Assembly: GCF_019649055.1 (NCBI RefSeq)
Contig: NW_026570242.1
Location: 682,001 to 746,000 of the forward strand
DNA from: Paramacrobiotus metropolitanus
Taxonomy: Eukaryota; Tardigrada; Eutardigrada; Parachela; Macrobiotidae
Direction of reading: 5' to 3'
Length of the DNA stretch: 64,000 nt
Shown: positions 1 through 11,373 of the stretch, piece after piece
Numbering within the stretch: position 1 is the first letter of the stretch
How the letters are laid out: every line of letters begins with the position of its first letter
Translations under genes and position numbers: made by a program
The notes under the pieces: model-generated
The model's input: only the letters and a program-made list of their open reading frames with translations
Told to the model about the DNA's origin: nothing
The model's database searches: none

Positions 1-416
1 TGATCGTGCCGTTTCGCATCTGGTTCATCAAAAGGTATGAGGAACTCGCGGATCTTTTCGAATGTTACTGTCTCAGTAGGCTTAACATACCCGGGCTTGA
101 TGTGGTGGAGCGCGACCGGAGGAACGTTGTAACGTTTAATTAATCGACTGAGTACGTCCAGTTGGTTGTTCCATAGATTAGCCTTCTCCGGTTGAAAAAC
201 AACGCATCTGACCATTGCCGCTATGTGATCGAAGAGCGATCGACTGCTGACATTGTCTCGCCACATCATGGTAGAGATTCCGTCATGGAATTCGGTATCC
301 GACACAGGTGCTGGCGCAGCGACGAGTGTCTGATCTGCATGGTTTTCTGTAATAGCACCTTCGCTGTCATTAACAATCGCGGGAAACTCCTGGGGACTGA
401 GTACTGAGCTTTCCAT
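1..416 (-). CDS. N-terminal exon of possible radial spoke head 4/6-like protein (partial)
   Basis: An open minus-strand frame starts at the ATG at 416 and stays open to the left edge (138 codons), so the gene is truncated by the window. An acidic, low-complexity N-terminus is followed near residues 55-95 by a segment beginning SRSLFDHIAAMVRCVV and continuing through LDVLSRLIKRYN. Its spacing resembles the N-terminal 'LYDHL..VL.K.L.ERP..' segment of radial spoke head proteins RSPH4A/RSPH6A. That resemblance is weak and recalled, not computed. If right, the protein sits in the axonemal radial spoke head. It is transcribed divergently from CFAP99 across 373 bp, which would fit a shared ciliary promoter. 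No intron is visible in the part present. Confidence 0.45.
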   Translation of the reverse strand, partial: MESSVLSPQEFPAIVNDSEGAITENHADQTLVAAPAPVSDTEFHDGISTMMWRDNVSSRSLFDHIAAMVRCVVFQPEKANLWNNQLDVLSRLIKRYNVPPVALHHIKPGYVKPTETVTFEKIREFLIPFDEPDAKRHD

Positions 417-789
417 GGCAGATCAGATCAAAGTTGTGTACCGATGTTATAAATCTCGTTTACTGTCTAAATCAGAATTTTTTTTCTCATAGGCTCATAG
501 CCGCTGAATACCCATGTTTATTCTGCAATCATTCGTACCATAAAAAACATATGATCCAACGTAGCAACAACCGCAGGCCCCTTACGTTGTCCATGCCCTT
601 AAGAATAAGGAAAACGTAGACGTTGAGTAGAGAGCAGCAATGGATGGGGTGCCATAAATGTATGTACAGTAGGAGACACTGGTAGTACTGCATCACGATG
701 CCATTTTTAACTCACAGAGAAAATTAAGCAGATAGATAATAGGCAAGACTAGGAATTAGTACTAGTGAAGGCTGTTAAAAATTTTTGAA
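417..789. promoter_or_regulatory. Divergent intergenic region shared by two genes
   Basis: This 373-bp stretch separates two start codons on opposite strands (416 minus, 790 plus), so both promoters must lie in it or overlap the first exons. It is AT-rich and has no long open frame. An imperfect RFX-like half site, GTAGCAAC, occurs near 560. No full X-box palindrome was seen. The regulatory role is inferred from geometry only. Confidence 0.35.
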
Positions 790-2679
790 ATGCACAGAAT
801 TGCAGTGGAACTAAAAATTTCTGCTGACATTATAAAACATTCCACAAAAGATGTTCCAGTACCTTTGGACGAGCTGGTCAGTACATACCTGCAACGAAAG
901 CACCCTGCCCTGTCTGAGCTTTCCTCTGATCGCATCCGAGGAATTTGTCGAGCTTGTATTGAAAACGATGCGATTCTTAATGGAGTTCTGCAGCCATATA
1001 TTCAAGAGCAGACGGCAACCGCTCTTCGTCGCGATAGGGCTTTATTGCAGGTGATCGCTCAAACTGTTGTATTTGATTTCGAATGCTATGGCGCATCAGA
1101 ACTAGAGAAAGCCCTGAAAGACTTATATTCTTTTGCCGTTCGAAATTTTCTGCTATTTCTCACAGGACTATTGTCCAACCGAAACCCCTTTGACGACATC
1201 ATAAAACTCAACTGGTATCGTTTGTACGATCGGGAATACGTGGACGAAAATTTGTTTGACCCGTATCGCAAACATCACCAAGATGTTCGAAAAATCGTAC
1301 AAAAACTGGAAGATGCAAAAAAGGCGCCGGTGGATAGCCAGAACAAACGGCAAACCGTGTTTAAACCATTTTCTTTTATCCCATCTAGAAATGTGCACAG
1401 ACTTCGTTCATATCAAGACGAATCTCAAAGTCCTATATTATACTACCAAGCAAAAGCCGTTCCGTCCACAACCTATAAGCCTTCAGACAACACCCTTGCA
1501 ATGCAAAGAAGAACAGCGGAACGGGCTAATCGAATGCGTCGTTTTAAGCAACGAGTTGAGAAACGCCAACTTTGTCGTAAAAAGGTTGCTTCGCATGCAA
1601 GAAAATTGCAAACTGAACCTGAGCGTGCACCAACCAGTAAGGTCATCTTAAATATTAAAAAATACCACAAAATGAGACGGCCAAGGCGTGAGCACAAGAA
1701 AACCGTTAAGCAAACGACTGCTGCAATTTTGCGTGAGAAAGCCTTCCTTGAAAAGCTCCGTAAGGAAGAGGAGAAGAATGCCAGATTCTTGTCGGAAGGA
1801 ACAGGCAATACGGAAATGCACGAAGCTAGAATTCTGAAAAAAGAAGAAGATCTCGAAGCCGCGGTAATAGAGAACGAGAAAAAAATCCTCGATGCGATGC
1901 TGTCGTTGGAAAAAGCCATAGCTGCACGCGATGTTTTTTTATGGGATATCAAGCGCAGAGCGGCAGCAGAACGGGAAAGTAAGAAAGAATTTAAGGAGCA
2001 AAGACAGGCTGAACTAGAAGAAACCATATTGCAATTACGAACAGCTGTCGAGCAAGCACAGAACGAGTCAAAAATCCAGCTGGAAAACGCCCGGGAAAAA
2101 CTTTTGGCACAGAAAAAAAAGAGAGCCAATCAGGTCAAGCGTGAAAAAAAAGCGTTGTTTGAGATATTTATGCAGGAATGCGAGGAAGAACGAATACGCA
2201 GGAAAGAAGTTATTTCAAAAATTCGAGAAATGGAAACGAAAATTTTGACCTATGAGAAAACGTTCGACTTCAGTACTTTGCCGTCTTTTGGCCATTTGAC
2301 GGATATGTCTTTGGCAGATCTAAAGGATCGCTTAATATCTTTACGTTTCGAAATGTTGGAGCAGTTAGAAAAGAAGAAGCTGCAGATTTGCAAAGAAAAT
2401 ATTAACATCAAAGAGGCTCTGAAAGATGCGGTGTATTTCGTAGAAAAGGAAAGGATGTACCGAAAAGAACAAAGCGAAAAGGAAACACAAAAGCTTGCTT
2501 TCCTTAAGCAACTGCGACAAAATGCCCGCACCCATCCAGAATTTATGGAAATAAGGAACACATTAATTGAGAAAAGCAGACAGCGTCGAATAGACAGAAC
2601 CAGGGAACGAGAAAGTAGATTAAAACCGCTGAGCATAAGCGTTGAAAATGGTGGTGAGGCTCTTCAGAGATTTGGCTAG
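790..2679 (+). CDS. CFAP99: Cilia- and flagella-associated protein 99 (CFAP99)
   Basis: This is a single-exon gene of 629 codons, unusual in a window where most large genes are split. The N-terminal 150 residues are helical and hydrophobic-patterned, and include NPFDDIIKLNWYRLY followed by a DPY motif. A basic linker follows, then a block with TTAAILREKAFLEKL, and then a long charged coiled coil (about residues 310-600) containing FGHLTDMSLADLKDRL. The order of these blocks matches vertebrate CFAP99: 'IK.EW..IY', 'NTAAILREGALY', and 'IPGYG..GEMSIVELRERL'. CFAP99 is an axonemal protein of motile cilia and sperm flagella with poorly known biochemistry. It ends in a TAG just before the convergent GPCR gene. 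Identification rests on recalled family sequence and is strong. Confidence 0.85.
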   Translation: MHRIAVELKISADIIKHSTKDVPVPLDELVSTYLQRKHPALSELSSDRIRGICRACIENDAILNGVLQPYIQEQTATALRRDRALLQVIAQTVVFDFECYGASELEKALKDLYSFAVRNFLLFLTGLLSNRNPFDDIIKLNWYRLYDREYVDENLFDPYRKHHQDVRKIVQKLEDAKKAPVDSQNKRQTVFKPFSFIPSRNVHRLRSYQDESQSPILYYQAKAVPSTTYKPSDNTLAMQRRTAERANRMRRFKQRVEKRQLCRKKVASHARKLQTEPERAPTSKVILNIKKYHKMRRPRREHKKTVKQTTAAILREKAFLEKLRKEEEKNARFLSEGTGNTEMHEARILKKEEDLEAAVIENEKKILDAMLSLEKAIAARDVFLWDIKRRAAAERESKKEFKEQRQAELEETILQLRTAVEQAQNESKIQLENAREKLLAQKKKRANQVKREKKALFEIFMQECEEERIRRKEVISKIREMETKILTYEKTFDFSTLPSFGHLTDMSLADLKDRLISLRFEMLEQLEKKKLQICKENINIKEALKDAVYFVEKERMYRKEQSEKETQKLAFLKQLRQNARTHPEFMEIRNTLIEKSRQRRIDRTRERESRLKPLSISVENGGEALQRFG

Positions 2680-3188
2680 CGTGCCCGGTGGATTACACGA
2701 GGTAAGCACTAGGCCAGTTATATGGTTGGTACTGGAATGATACATCTGCCTTTGATCCGCGGCGAAGCACCACCATCTCATTTCCTCCACAAAACACTTT
2801 GAGAGTTTCCCCTGCCAGTACTTCGTAAACAGTACCGCGTTCGTATATTTTGCCGCATTTAATAATCAATAAGCTTTGCCGCTTCTTTTTCGTTGTTAGT
2901 TTGTTACTCTCTTTGTTACTTAGTGTACAAAGATTGTATAATATGTGGAACAGACCACTTTGTTTGAAGGATGATTCAAAAGCTCTTCTGCTATGTTCTG
3001 TATCTGACTGTTGTGATACCAAGAAATTTATTTCTGACAGCTGTCTCGCAAAATTATGTGCTGGTCTGCCAAGCGACACACCGCATGTTAAATATTTTAT
3101 GATACCGATAGAGATACCGGTAAAGGTAAATCGAAGCAACAAGAAATTATTGGTCTGGTCGTTAATACTTCAGTAGATTCATTGTAAT
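2680..3188. other. Convergent 3' region between CFAP99 and the GPCR
   Basis: This 509-bp stretch separates two convergent stop codons. On the minus strand an open frame of 149 codons (2693-3142) lies directly downstream of the GPCR stop. It has no ATG start and no family I recognise. It is most simply the GPCR 3' untranslated region, but an alternative C-terminal exon cannot be excluded. Confidence 0.25.
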
Positions 3189-6100
3189 TCATAAGAGACA
3201 TATTTCTGGCACTGGTTTCCGTAGATGTAGTAGCTGATAAACGGCACTTCGAAATTTCGCACTCATAGCGTTATAAAGAAACGGGTTAATTGCTGAATTG
3301 ATGTAGATGAGTGTCTTGGCAAACAATAGGTACCAGATATCCAACCACGGTGTGCTGGTGAAGGAATTGTAAACCAATAATCCACGAAATGGTAGCCAAC
3401 AGACGGCAAACAGTAGTACAACAACAATCAGCATTGTTAGAGCCTGTTAAAACACTTATTAAGATAACATCACATTGATTTTTGCAAACAACGGTTGATA
3501 TTTGACTTTGCTTACTTTTGATCGTTCCCCATTTTTGGCCTTTACACTAACAGTCCCGTTCAGCGTTACGGCTTTGGGAATGGCTACAAACGATGTCGAA
3601 TTCAGGCGTGGTAAAGTCCCGTTAAGTGGTAAATGTAACGAGTTGTTCGAATGCGAGGAATGCGAATAAAAACTCCCGCTTCTTTCTACATTCTTTTGTC
3701 GGCGAAAGACGTACCATATTCGTATATAGACAAATGCACAAACGATGAGTGGCAGGATATAAAATAACAGCAAATCCGCGGAGAAGAAATAAACGTATTG
3801 ATCTTTGGAGAGGCGGAAGTCGCATATCGGCAGGTCAGGTTTGTCGGGATACGGTCGGGTTATCTGCGTGAGACCGAGCCACGGAGAGCAATAGAGAACA
3901 GCAAATATCCACACCGCCACAATTACTTTGTTAGCTCGTTCCACTGTGCACACTTTCTGGGCTTTCAAGGGGTGCATTACGGCGATGTACCTTTCCATAG
4001 TGAATGCCAGGATGCTGTTTCAAAACAACCCAATCATAATAGTCAATAAACGCTCTTTGAAAGCGGTCATAATGACCACGACATGAAATCCGAGTGCAAG
4101 GTAAACATACCTGAGCATCAGCAAAAATCATTACGAAACATAAACAAATTTATAGCAAGCGTGGTAACAGCTTGCTTTTGGCCGCTTTTACAGCGGCTGG
4201 AACAGTTTCCTGTACTACACTCTGGGTGGTGTTACCTTAAACTTCCGGCATTGATCCCGAGAAAGTTCCCGAATATCATCAGCGAACATCCCACCTGTCC
4301 TGAAACGAATCGTATTCCTATGTGGTGAAAGACAATTGCGTCCGGAACAGCCGACACAAGTACAATCAAATCAGCAAAAGCCAGTGACACCTACAAGCAA
4401 ACCCGGGCAAAGTTACGTATTTGATGGTTGATATTAACTACAAGCCAGTTAAGTTGATAGTTGATTTGAAAGTTGATACTAACTACCACCCAGAAGGGCC
4501 AGACCGAATCATACGGCTATACTAAAATGTTGCTCACGAAATATCGTCAAGTTCTTGCCCGGATTTTCTAACCCACATGTGGCACCAGTCCAATTTGCCG
4601 ACACATACGAGAATATTAACGAAAACAGCAGTGCATACATGCTACTGTTAATAAGTTCATACAGTATCAGGTTTTCCCCTGCTTATACAAAATGAAAACC
4701 TTCTAGAGTAAACCAGTACCATAACATACAATATGTTTCCCTATTCGCACCAGGCAAAAATGGGAGCACTGTGCAACAAATATCCCCACCAAAAAAATAA
4801 AAAAAGTGTTATTTCACACAGAACGCTTTACTCACACTGGAACATAATACAGGCATACAATGTCATTATGGATGCCAGAGAAAAAGCAGGCATCCGCAGT
4901 GAATAGCAAAGAGGTTCGATGATTAATTATACGAGATGTCACTTATCGTTAAATGATATTACAATCTGCTCGTATAACGGTCATTGCCAGATTGACATTA
5001 ATTGTTCTTTTTTCCGTCACATGGACAAGTTATCTTCGCGCTCACGAATTCGTGCACATTTGGTAACCATTCAAAAACAACGTTGATGAATATAATAAAA
5101 AAAGGTTCTCTGTTTTCCGATACTCAAAAGAAGTATTCGCATTTGCAACACCGGTGAAGGATTTTCTGTAACATACTGTATTGTACGTTAAAGGTTAACT
5201 TTTACTATCTGGAAAACGGATCGTATCGTGCACGTACAGCAATTCTGAACAAACTGCGTCCTACTACCACGCAAAATGTACCGGTACCCGGTGTTCAGTG
5301 TCATGTAAAGATCCTGACAATACTGAAACAGCCATCGTTTTCTGGCACACGATAATCAAATTTGCCCATGATTGCTTGACCTTTTTTTCACAGCTAAAGG
5401 CACTAATCGGTGAAATGTGTTGACAACATCAACTTGAAAATTCCAGATTACTGATATCATCCTGGTTTAATATCATCCACGTCCAAGAGCACATATACTT
5501 CACGGTATTATTAAGATGTACAGAATAGGTACATGACAATCAATCTTTCGTCAGGTTAGTTATTCTTGTATCTCACTGATTTTCCAGTTATTACTTATTT
5601 CAATAATTAGGCGCACATTTTTTGACTAAGCCGGCTATGCTATAACTCAATCAAAGTTATAAGAACTAAGCATGGATTATCATGCATTTTATACGTACTT
5701 ACGAGTACATTATTTTATCAGAAATCTATACGAGTACCACTATACCAGTGCACAAATATTTCTATAGTATCTCTTTTGATGAGTGTTCCTTGGCTCTGTG
5801 GTTAATACCGCATGAGTTTTCAACGCAATAAAAATTTTAAAATGAATAATCTTGTTTTAACTAAGTGCTGTAAAGTTCAATCGATCTATTATAAACGCTC
5901 GGTATTGAACGTGGATCGCCTTCTGTGCGAGTACAGTACTGTAACTTGTAAATAGCATAATCATAGTTTCAAGAAACAATCCGTCGAAGACTCAGTGTAA
6001 CGGTCACTCAGGTGGAATAATAAGCTAAACCAAGGACTATTTGTTGGAAAGGCTGTTTTATTTTCAAATGAAGCATAAAACACGGTCGCAATAACGATAT

Positions 6101-8874
6101 ATGCCGTATATGCAACACAACTGGGAGTGTACAATACACAATCGAGTTATAATTAAAGAAACCACACTCCCGGCAAAATTTCCATATGACGCAAAGCAAG
6201 CAGCCTTTACAAAAGGATCATAGGTTGTATCAGCAAAACACATTTTTATGATTGCAGTAACGGATGTTATGGCACCGGTGAGCACAAAAGGGTGCGTGTA
6301 TACGTTCTGTTATTATGGTGCACTAACAATTTATTTCGTGTCAGTATTTCACCGAAATTTTTCAATTAGCAACAATTAAAGAATTTGCACGCTCCAAATA
6401 TATCCTTTCTCTGTGTTGTTCTGCTGAAATTAAAAGTGTCTTCCCCCACGTAGCCATTGACAATGCCTTACGCTGATTTCGTTAGGCTGCTTAGGTTAGC
6501 TGGTGTGGTTTCGTTAATCATGTTGTTTACTAACAGTTGTAAATTAACTGCCTATAAATTAACTGCATATCGGCACCAAAAAAGTAAAAGCTTGTGTGTT
6601 TGTACTAAACCGAACAATGGACAAGGAACTTCCGGGAAAGGCTAAAATAATGCGACATACCTAAACTTCATAAAGGTTTTATTGACAATGTCGTACTCAA
6701 ACAGGCCAAAGCCACATAAAAAATTATTGCACTCTTTTTAATAATGTAAGCTTTATTGATAAGTGAGAGCTCCGTTGTTCCCCGTAACCCACCCAAATGC
6801 AATATTGTCTGTAATTATGTTAAATGAGATATGAATTCTTCAATACCACAAATTATTCATGGTCCTCGTAAATTACTCGCCTGTTCATTGAGCTGCTTAA
6901 ATAAACTAACAACTGCAAAGTGTGAAGCAATCTAATTTTTACATACAATTGTATGTCCACACAGAAAGTGCAATGATGGCTTTTTCAGATACCATAGTCT
7001 GGCAAAGCTGGTGGGCTATTTATTCTATGGTCTATGGCGAAAGAGAATTCGTTATATAGAAGTAGTTTGGGTGACGTGTAGAAATGTCTTCCTAATTAAG
7101 ATGCAATGTTTCGCTCTGTATGCCGATCCACTATCTAGGCACCATATTAGCAAGTACCGTAGTTAAAAAGTTACATGCGTCTGTTATACGTTGAAATATG
7201 GCGTTTTTGTACGTAATAATAATAGAAATCAGTACGGCTTACAGAACAAACTTAACGATACTAAACAAACGCCAAACAAATCAGTAAGTAATGTAATGCA
7301 GACATTCAGTATACTAAACAGTACGTATATGGATGGTGCTGCACATTTCTATATTATTTACGGTACCCACAACACCATCAATTTTGCAAAATAATAAAAA
7401 TAAACTAATGTGTTGTTCCGCTTTATTTTTTTATCTGCTCTATGTGGATCGCAATCTGAACGCCAGCGAATTGCAACACGTTGAGTTATAAAATTGTTCC
7501 ATTTTGTGGGGTACGAGTACAAATAGTGACTCCAGAATCGAGAGAAATCAGACGTATAATCAAACGATATTTTACGGTAGACAGCTTGACATGCCACGAG
7601 ACGCACTTCTGTGATAGGAGCCGGTGATGCTCGGTGCTAATCCCAGGATTAGAGAAAATCGCTTTTCTAGACTATTGAGTAAGCACAGAAAAGCTGAGAA
7701 AAGCCACATTTGGTTAACATGACGTAGGCCGCTCCAAAAAACAAATCAGTAAAGTCAAAACAAATTTTCAAACCGGAAAAGTGCGCAGAAGCTCTAATAC
7801 TTATACGTTGGCGATTTTTCCATCGGCTCAGACTCAGAAATTAAATTTTTTAATCGCAGAACCATAAATTCAGATCAATTAAAAAACCATTCACAATTAA
7901 AAAAATAAATTCCATAAATCGATATTACACGAAACCATTTTGATATCCATTTTGAAAATTTTATTTAAACTTCACAAATAGCGCCCATATGCATAGAAGC
8001 AGTAAGATTATGCTAGGTTTTGACTTTGGCGGAATTATACTTAAGCTTAATTAAGAGTTTGTTTCTGCATTATTGCTAGTTCAAACCGCGACAGTTGCAT
8101 TTAAACATACGATTCATTCTTAAAATATATGTATGATTTTTCTGTCGTTCGTTTTCGCTGTAGAAAACTCTGTTTTAAACAATTATCGAATACCCTGCAC
8201 TGTTATATGTTTGAATAACACAATATGTTTTTTTTATAATAATATTTCCTTTTGAATCGTTGCCTTAGCATACAGAGGAGCCGAATAAATCCATGCAAAG
8301 TATGCAGTGCAGGAGTACCGAACAATGGCTGTCAAGCACCGGCAATGCCTTCTTAATCGACATTAACAGCGTTTTCCGTAATTTCCAGTGACAGCTGGCT
8401 TAATAACTTTTTACTTCTACTGGCTGAAATGCGCGTTATAGATATCGTATTCTTAACCAACGACAGCGGCACATTTTAAAAAGGTTTGCTGCGCGCTCAA
8501 TAGCTTTTGTAAAGGTCGCAAAGCCCGGTTAGCTATCGGTACCTTACAACATTCGACTTACATTCAGCAAACGATAATAAGGAAGTTTAACAATATTATA
8601 TTACCCTAGGTGTGTTAGAACGTTTACTTACCAAATACGAGTAAGTGGGCGTTTGAAGCGTTTTAAAACGCCGGGCCACAATAATTAGCACAGTATTGCC
8701 AAAAACTCCGCAAACAAGGATGACCACATGGAGAAATGTGGCGATTATCCGGTATACCAGAGACCGGTCATCCTCATCTGGTGCTTCGTAGCCAGATGTA
8801 CTATCCAACAGGGTGGTGTTGTCGCTGTAGACGTCCATACCATGTGAGCAAAAGTTTAATCCTTTTCGTTCCAT
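3189..8874 (-). CDS. Thyrotropin-releasing-hormone-receptor-like GPCR
   Basis: Predicted exons on the minus strand are 8874-8632, 4390-4236, 4014-3516 and 3443-3189, giving 383 residues; every junction has GT-AG ends and matching phase. Exon 1 holds an N-glycosylatable tail and TM1 (GNTVLIIV), ending in PTYSYL. Exon 2 restores the family motif VSLAFADLIVLV (TM2) and the TM3 start. Exon 3 carries the DRY-equivalent ERYIAVMHPLKAQ, TM4-5 and a long third loop. Exon 4 carries TM6 (LLFAVCWLPFR) and TM7 with INSAINPFLYNAMS. TM3, TM6 and TM7 read like vertebrate TRHR (ERYIAICHPIKAQ; WMPYR; YLNSAINPVIYNLMS). The protein should be a class A peptide receptor at the plasma membrane, probably Gq-coupled. 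Ligand identity is inferred from family. The 4.2 kb first intron stands out against the 70-220 bp later introns. Confidence 0.85.
4391..8631 (-). other. Large first intron of the TRHR-like gene
   Basis: This 4.2 kb AT-rich stretch lies between exon 1 (donor GTAAGT at 8631) and exon 2 (acceptor CTTGTAG at 4393-4391). Only short, non-conserved open frames occur on either strand; I see no nested gene, tRNA or clear transposon. It contains three exact copies of the octamer TACGAGTA (5700-5707, 5729-5736, 7512-7519). Confidence 0.6.
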
Positions 8875-10387
8875 CGTTGTTCTATTTCCATGACATATCC
8901 ATTAGACAAGACAACAATAGTGCGGAAATTCTCTGTCACAGATTGATGTATTTGTAAACTAGGCGCGTGCTCTGTGTCCAACCCTCGCACTAAGCCATCC
9001 AGCCAGCTTCCGGAGAACGTTGTTCCTTTTGTCACATCGCTAACTCTGCTGATCATTGATCACGCTCTGAGCTGTAGGTGTGCTGGATCTGTACGTGTGT
9101 GTGTTCCTGTCAACCGTACGTGCGCATTACTGTGTCACGGCTGACAGCAGGACGTCGAACTGGTTACGTATGGTATCGTGTACGAGTGTTAAACCCATCA
9201 GAGGTTAATCTATTAAACATAGCAGTTGAGGCCGACACGCAATTTCCTGTACTTTTCAATACGGGAGCCGGGTGATCCCAGGCTGCACTGCTGGTCGCAT
9301 ACGGGACCAGTCTGCACCATTAAATACAGATTGATCTCCTACTCCGTTGGTGATTCACACACATTAACTGAATGGAAGACTGGGAGATCTGCGTAATTCA
9401 ATCCGGTAATATGTACCAGTGGCGTTCCCGTGAGACCTCCAGGAAAAGCGATTTCATCATGTCTAATGCTGTTTGCGGGTAATTATTGGGTTATCCTTGA
9501 CCACATGTCTGCAACACATCTTAACTCGAACCATACAAAAAGATATGTGCAGTGACCAGAGCATAATGTCGATAAACGGCTCATTCGTGTTGTCCGCCGA
9601 TATCGATCTCGGAGTCGCTCGGCTCCATAATGGATAAACGAATAATTAATAAATGACCACAATTAGTTGCGCCACTATTGCCATGCATGCATGTGTACTT
9701 GTACAACTTGCGATCCGGTGATTGCGTGCGTGCTGGTTGCCCCATTTATTACAACGGTGTGGCATACCAACGTTAACGTACCTACTATATTACATAATAA
9801 ATTTTAATTATTATAACTTTTTGTTTAATTGAGGTGGCTAATAACTAGACGCTACTGCTTTAAAGTCCACTGAGCGAAAGGAGCGTTTTACACAATTATA
9901 AAAATTGGACAAAACAAAAAATGCTACAAATTTCCTTATTAATGCAATGGAAAGGTCTATCAGAATCACAATCGAGACTGCGTCGGGATGCAGAAGAATG
10001 TTTTCAGTTTTTTTCTGTGCTATCGTGACCCGTTTCCTAAAAGAACAAACATATGGGTGGGATGTTCTTATAAAAGGATAGAAATATCTTCAGTTTGTTT
10101 TAAATTTCTGTGGTTGTCAAACGATTTCTCGACCTGCGATACCGGTATCTGAACAAAATTTAATGCTTTCGTTTTTTCTGTTACCCTATTAATGAGGATA
10201 GTTTCATGATAAACCATGGATGTTAAAGTTGCAGAGCGATCTGCATAATCTGCATTCGGATAATATTCGTAAAAGTAACTCGGTTTTGGCAAATTTTAAT
10301 GATGCTTTGCAATATTATTCTTGCCTCACATTTTGTCAAACGAACGAACGCTTCGTCCCATTAATTTTATTCTTAGACCACTACAAA

Positions 10388-10433
10388 ATTAAGAACTTCT
10401 ACATCAGTACTTACTATGTAGTAAGTTCTTAAT
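10388..10433. repeat. Inverted repeat (hairpin)
   Basis: ATTAAGAACTTCTACAT at 10388-10404 is matched by the reverse complement of 10416-10433 with a single one-base indel, leaving an 11-bp loop. It lies in intergenic DNA and is flanked by A and T runs that lengthen the stem. Function unknown; it could be a decayed small inverted-repeat transposon. Confidence 0.6.
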
Positions 10434-11206
10434 TTTTTTTTATGTTTCTTGAACTCGCAGGTACGAGTAGCACTTACATCACATAAGTACTTGTTTGAGG
10501 CATGTGCATGTTCATAATGATTATGCAGTATCTTAATTACTGATCTGCATGCACTTAATTAATATCAACGACAGTTATTACGGCACAAATCACTGTTGTC
10601 TCATGTTGCTAAACAAAACAGGAATTTACAATGTTCAGCAGTAATACTGCACTTATTGACTGATAAGTACATACTTGCATATATGCTCAATGAACTTGAA
10701 TGGAGTCTGAGGCACGTGGCAAGCTTTTCCCAAAGGTTCGAGTGCCACACAAGTGACTTAATGGCTTTTGCCGTTTACATGTGCAGAAAAGTTACAAGTT
10801 CTTGCATTTGTGGACTCCAAAGATTCGCTACAGATCGCATTATATTTGCAATGTAATTGTTTTATCGGAGTTTATAAAAATACAGGTTAACGCTTATGAG
10901 CTCGCTCACGACCGAAAGTTGCCGCCTGAGGATGCCGGGGCAAGTGATCAGCCTGAGCGATGTCCAGGCGACACGCTGAAGGGTGCCGTCGGTCACCCAG
11001 GTTATGATACAAGCCGCGCCGGACACCCCTTTATTGAAATCGAATTGGTACAAGCAGTATGAGAAAGAAAAACACGAGAAAAAACACCGAACAACGTTGA
11101 GATACAATACAATGCGCATAAACGGGCGGGCGGGAGGGTTGCGAATTTTTCTGGCCGTGAAACTGCGTGTACGTGGCAAAGTGGCCCTGGAAGCATTCTG
11201 AAGGAT

Positions 11207-11275
11207 GCAACCATGGTTGCCAAGACACGTGAGCTCGCTCTGCGTTAACGTCATTTAACGCTTGGGCGTTAAATG
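11207..11275. repeat. Two short palindromes upstream of the SLC9C start
   Basis: GCAACCATGGTTGC at 11207-11220 is a perfect 14-bp palindrome. CATTTAACGC (11252-11261) pairs perfectly with GCGTTAAATG (11266-11275) around a TTGG loop. Both lie 100-170 bp before the SLC9C start codon, so a regulatory role is possible. The first is an RFX half-site pair in inside-out order rather than a true X-box. Confidence 0.55.
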
Positions 11276-11373
11276 GCTTTAATTCCCCGCAAACATCGAG
11301 CACCAACTATATGTCTCCCTCACCCTGAATCTGTCGACAGTAAACACATAACATTAAGTAACATTATACCAAA

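Larger units (their letters stand above)
8875..11373. other. Divergent intergenic region between TRHR-like and SLC9C genes
   Basis: This 2.5 kb region lies between two divergently transcribed genes. Most of it is AT-rich and shows nothing recognisable. From about 10890 to 11310 the base composition shifts toward GC, with several overlapping short open frames in all frames. Such a pattern is typical of GC-rich non-coding DNA such as a promoter. Two hairpins and one palindrome near the SLC9C start are listed separately. Confidence 0.5.

Noticed and set aside
1473-2129. Long minus-strand open frame (218 codons) inside CFAP99
   Set aside because: It is the reverse of a Lys/Glu-rich coiled coil and translates to a Ser/Phe/Leu-rich low-complexity product. 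Such antisense frames arise automatically from that codon usage.
2693-3142. 149-codon minus-strand frame as a separate gene
   Set aside because: It has no ATG start, sits directly after the GPCR stop codon, and has no recognised motif; 3' UTR is the simpler reading.
5784-5826. tRNA-like stretch (GGCTCTGTGGTTAATACC)
   Set aside because: No T-loop GTTCGAATC or matching acceptor stem was found in the following 60 bases.
11207-11220. Possible X-box upstream of SLC9C
   Set aside because: The half sites are in inside-out order (GCAAC..GTTGC) rather than GTTGCC..GGCAAC, so it does not meet the RFX consensus.
10862-11306. Several overlapping frames of 70-130 codons on both strands
   Set aside because: They overlap in all frames in a locally GC-rich stretch, none shows a domain or splice partner, and stop codons are simply rarer there.
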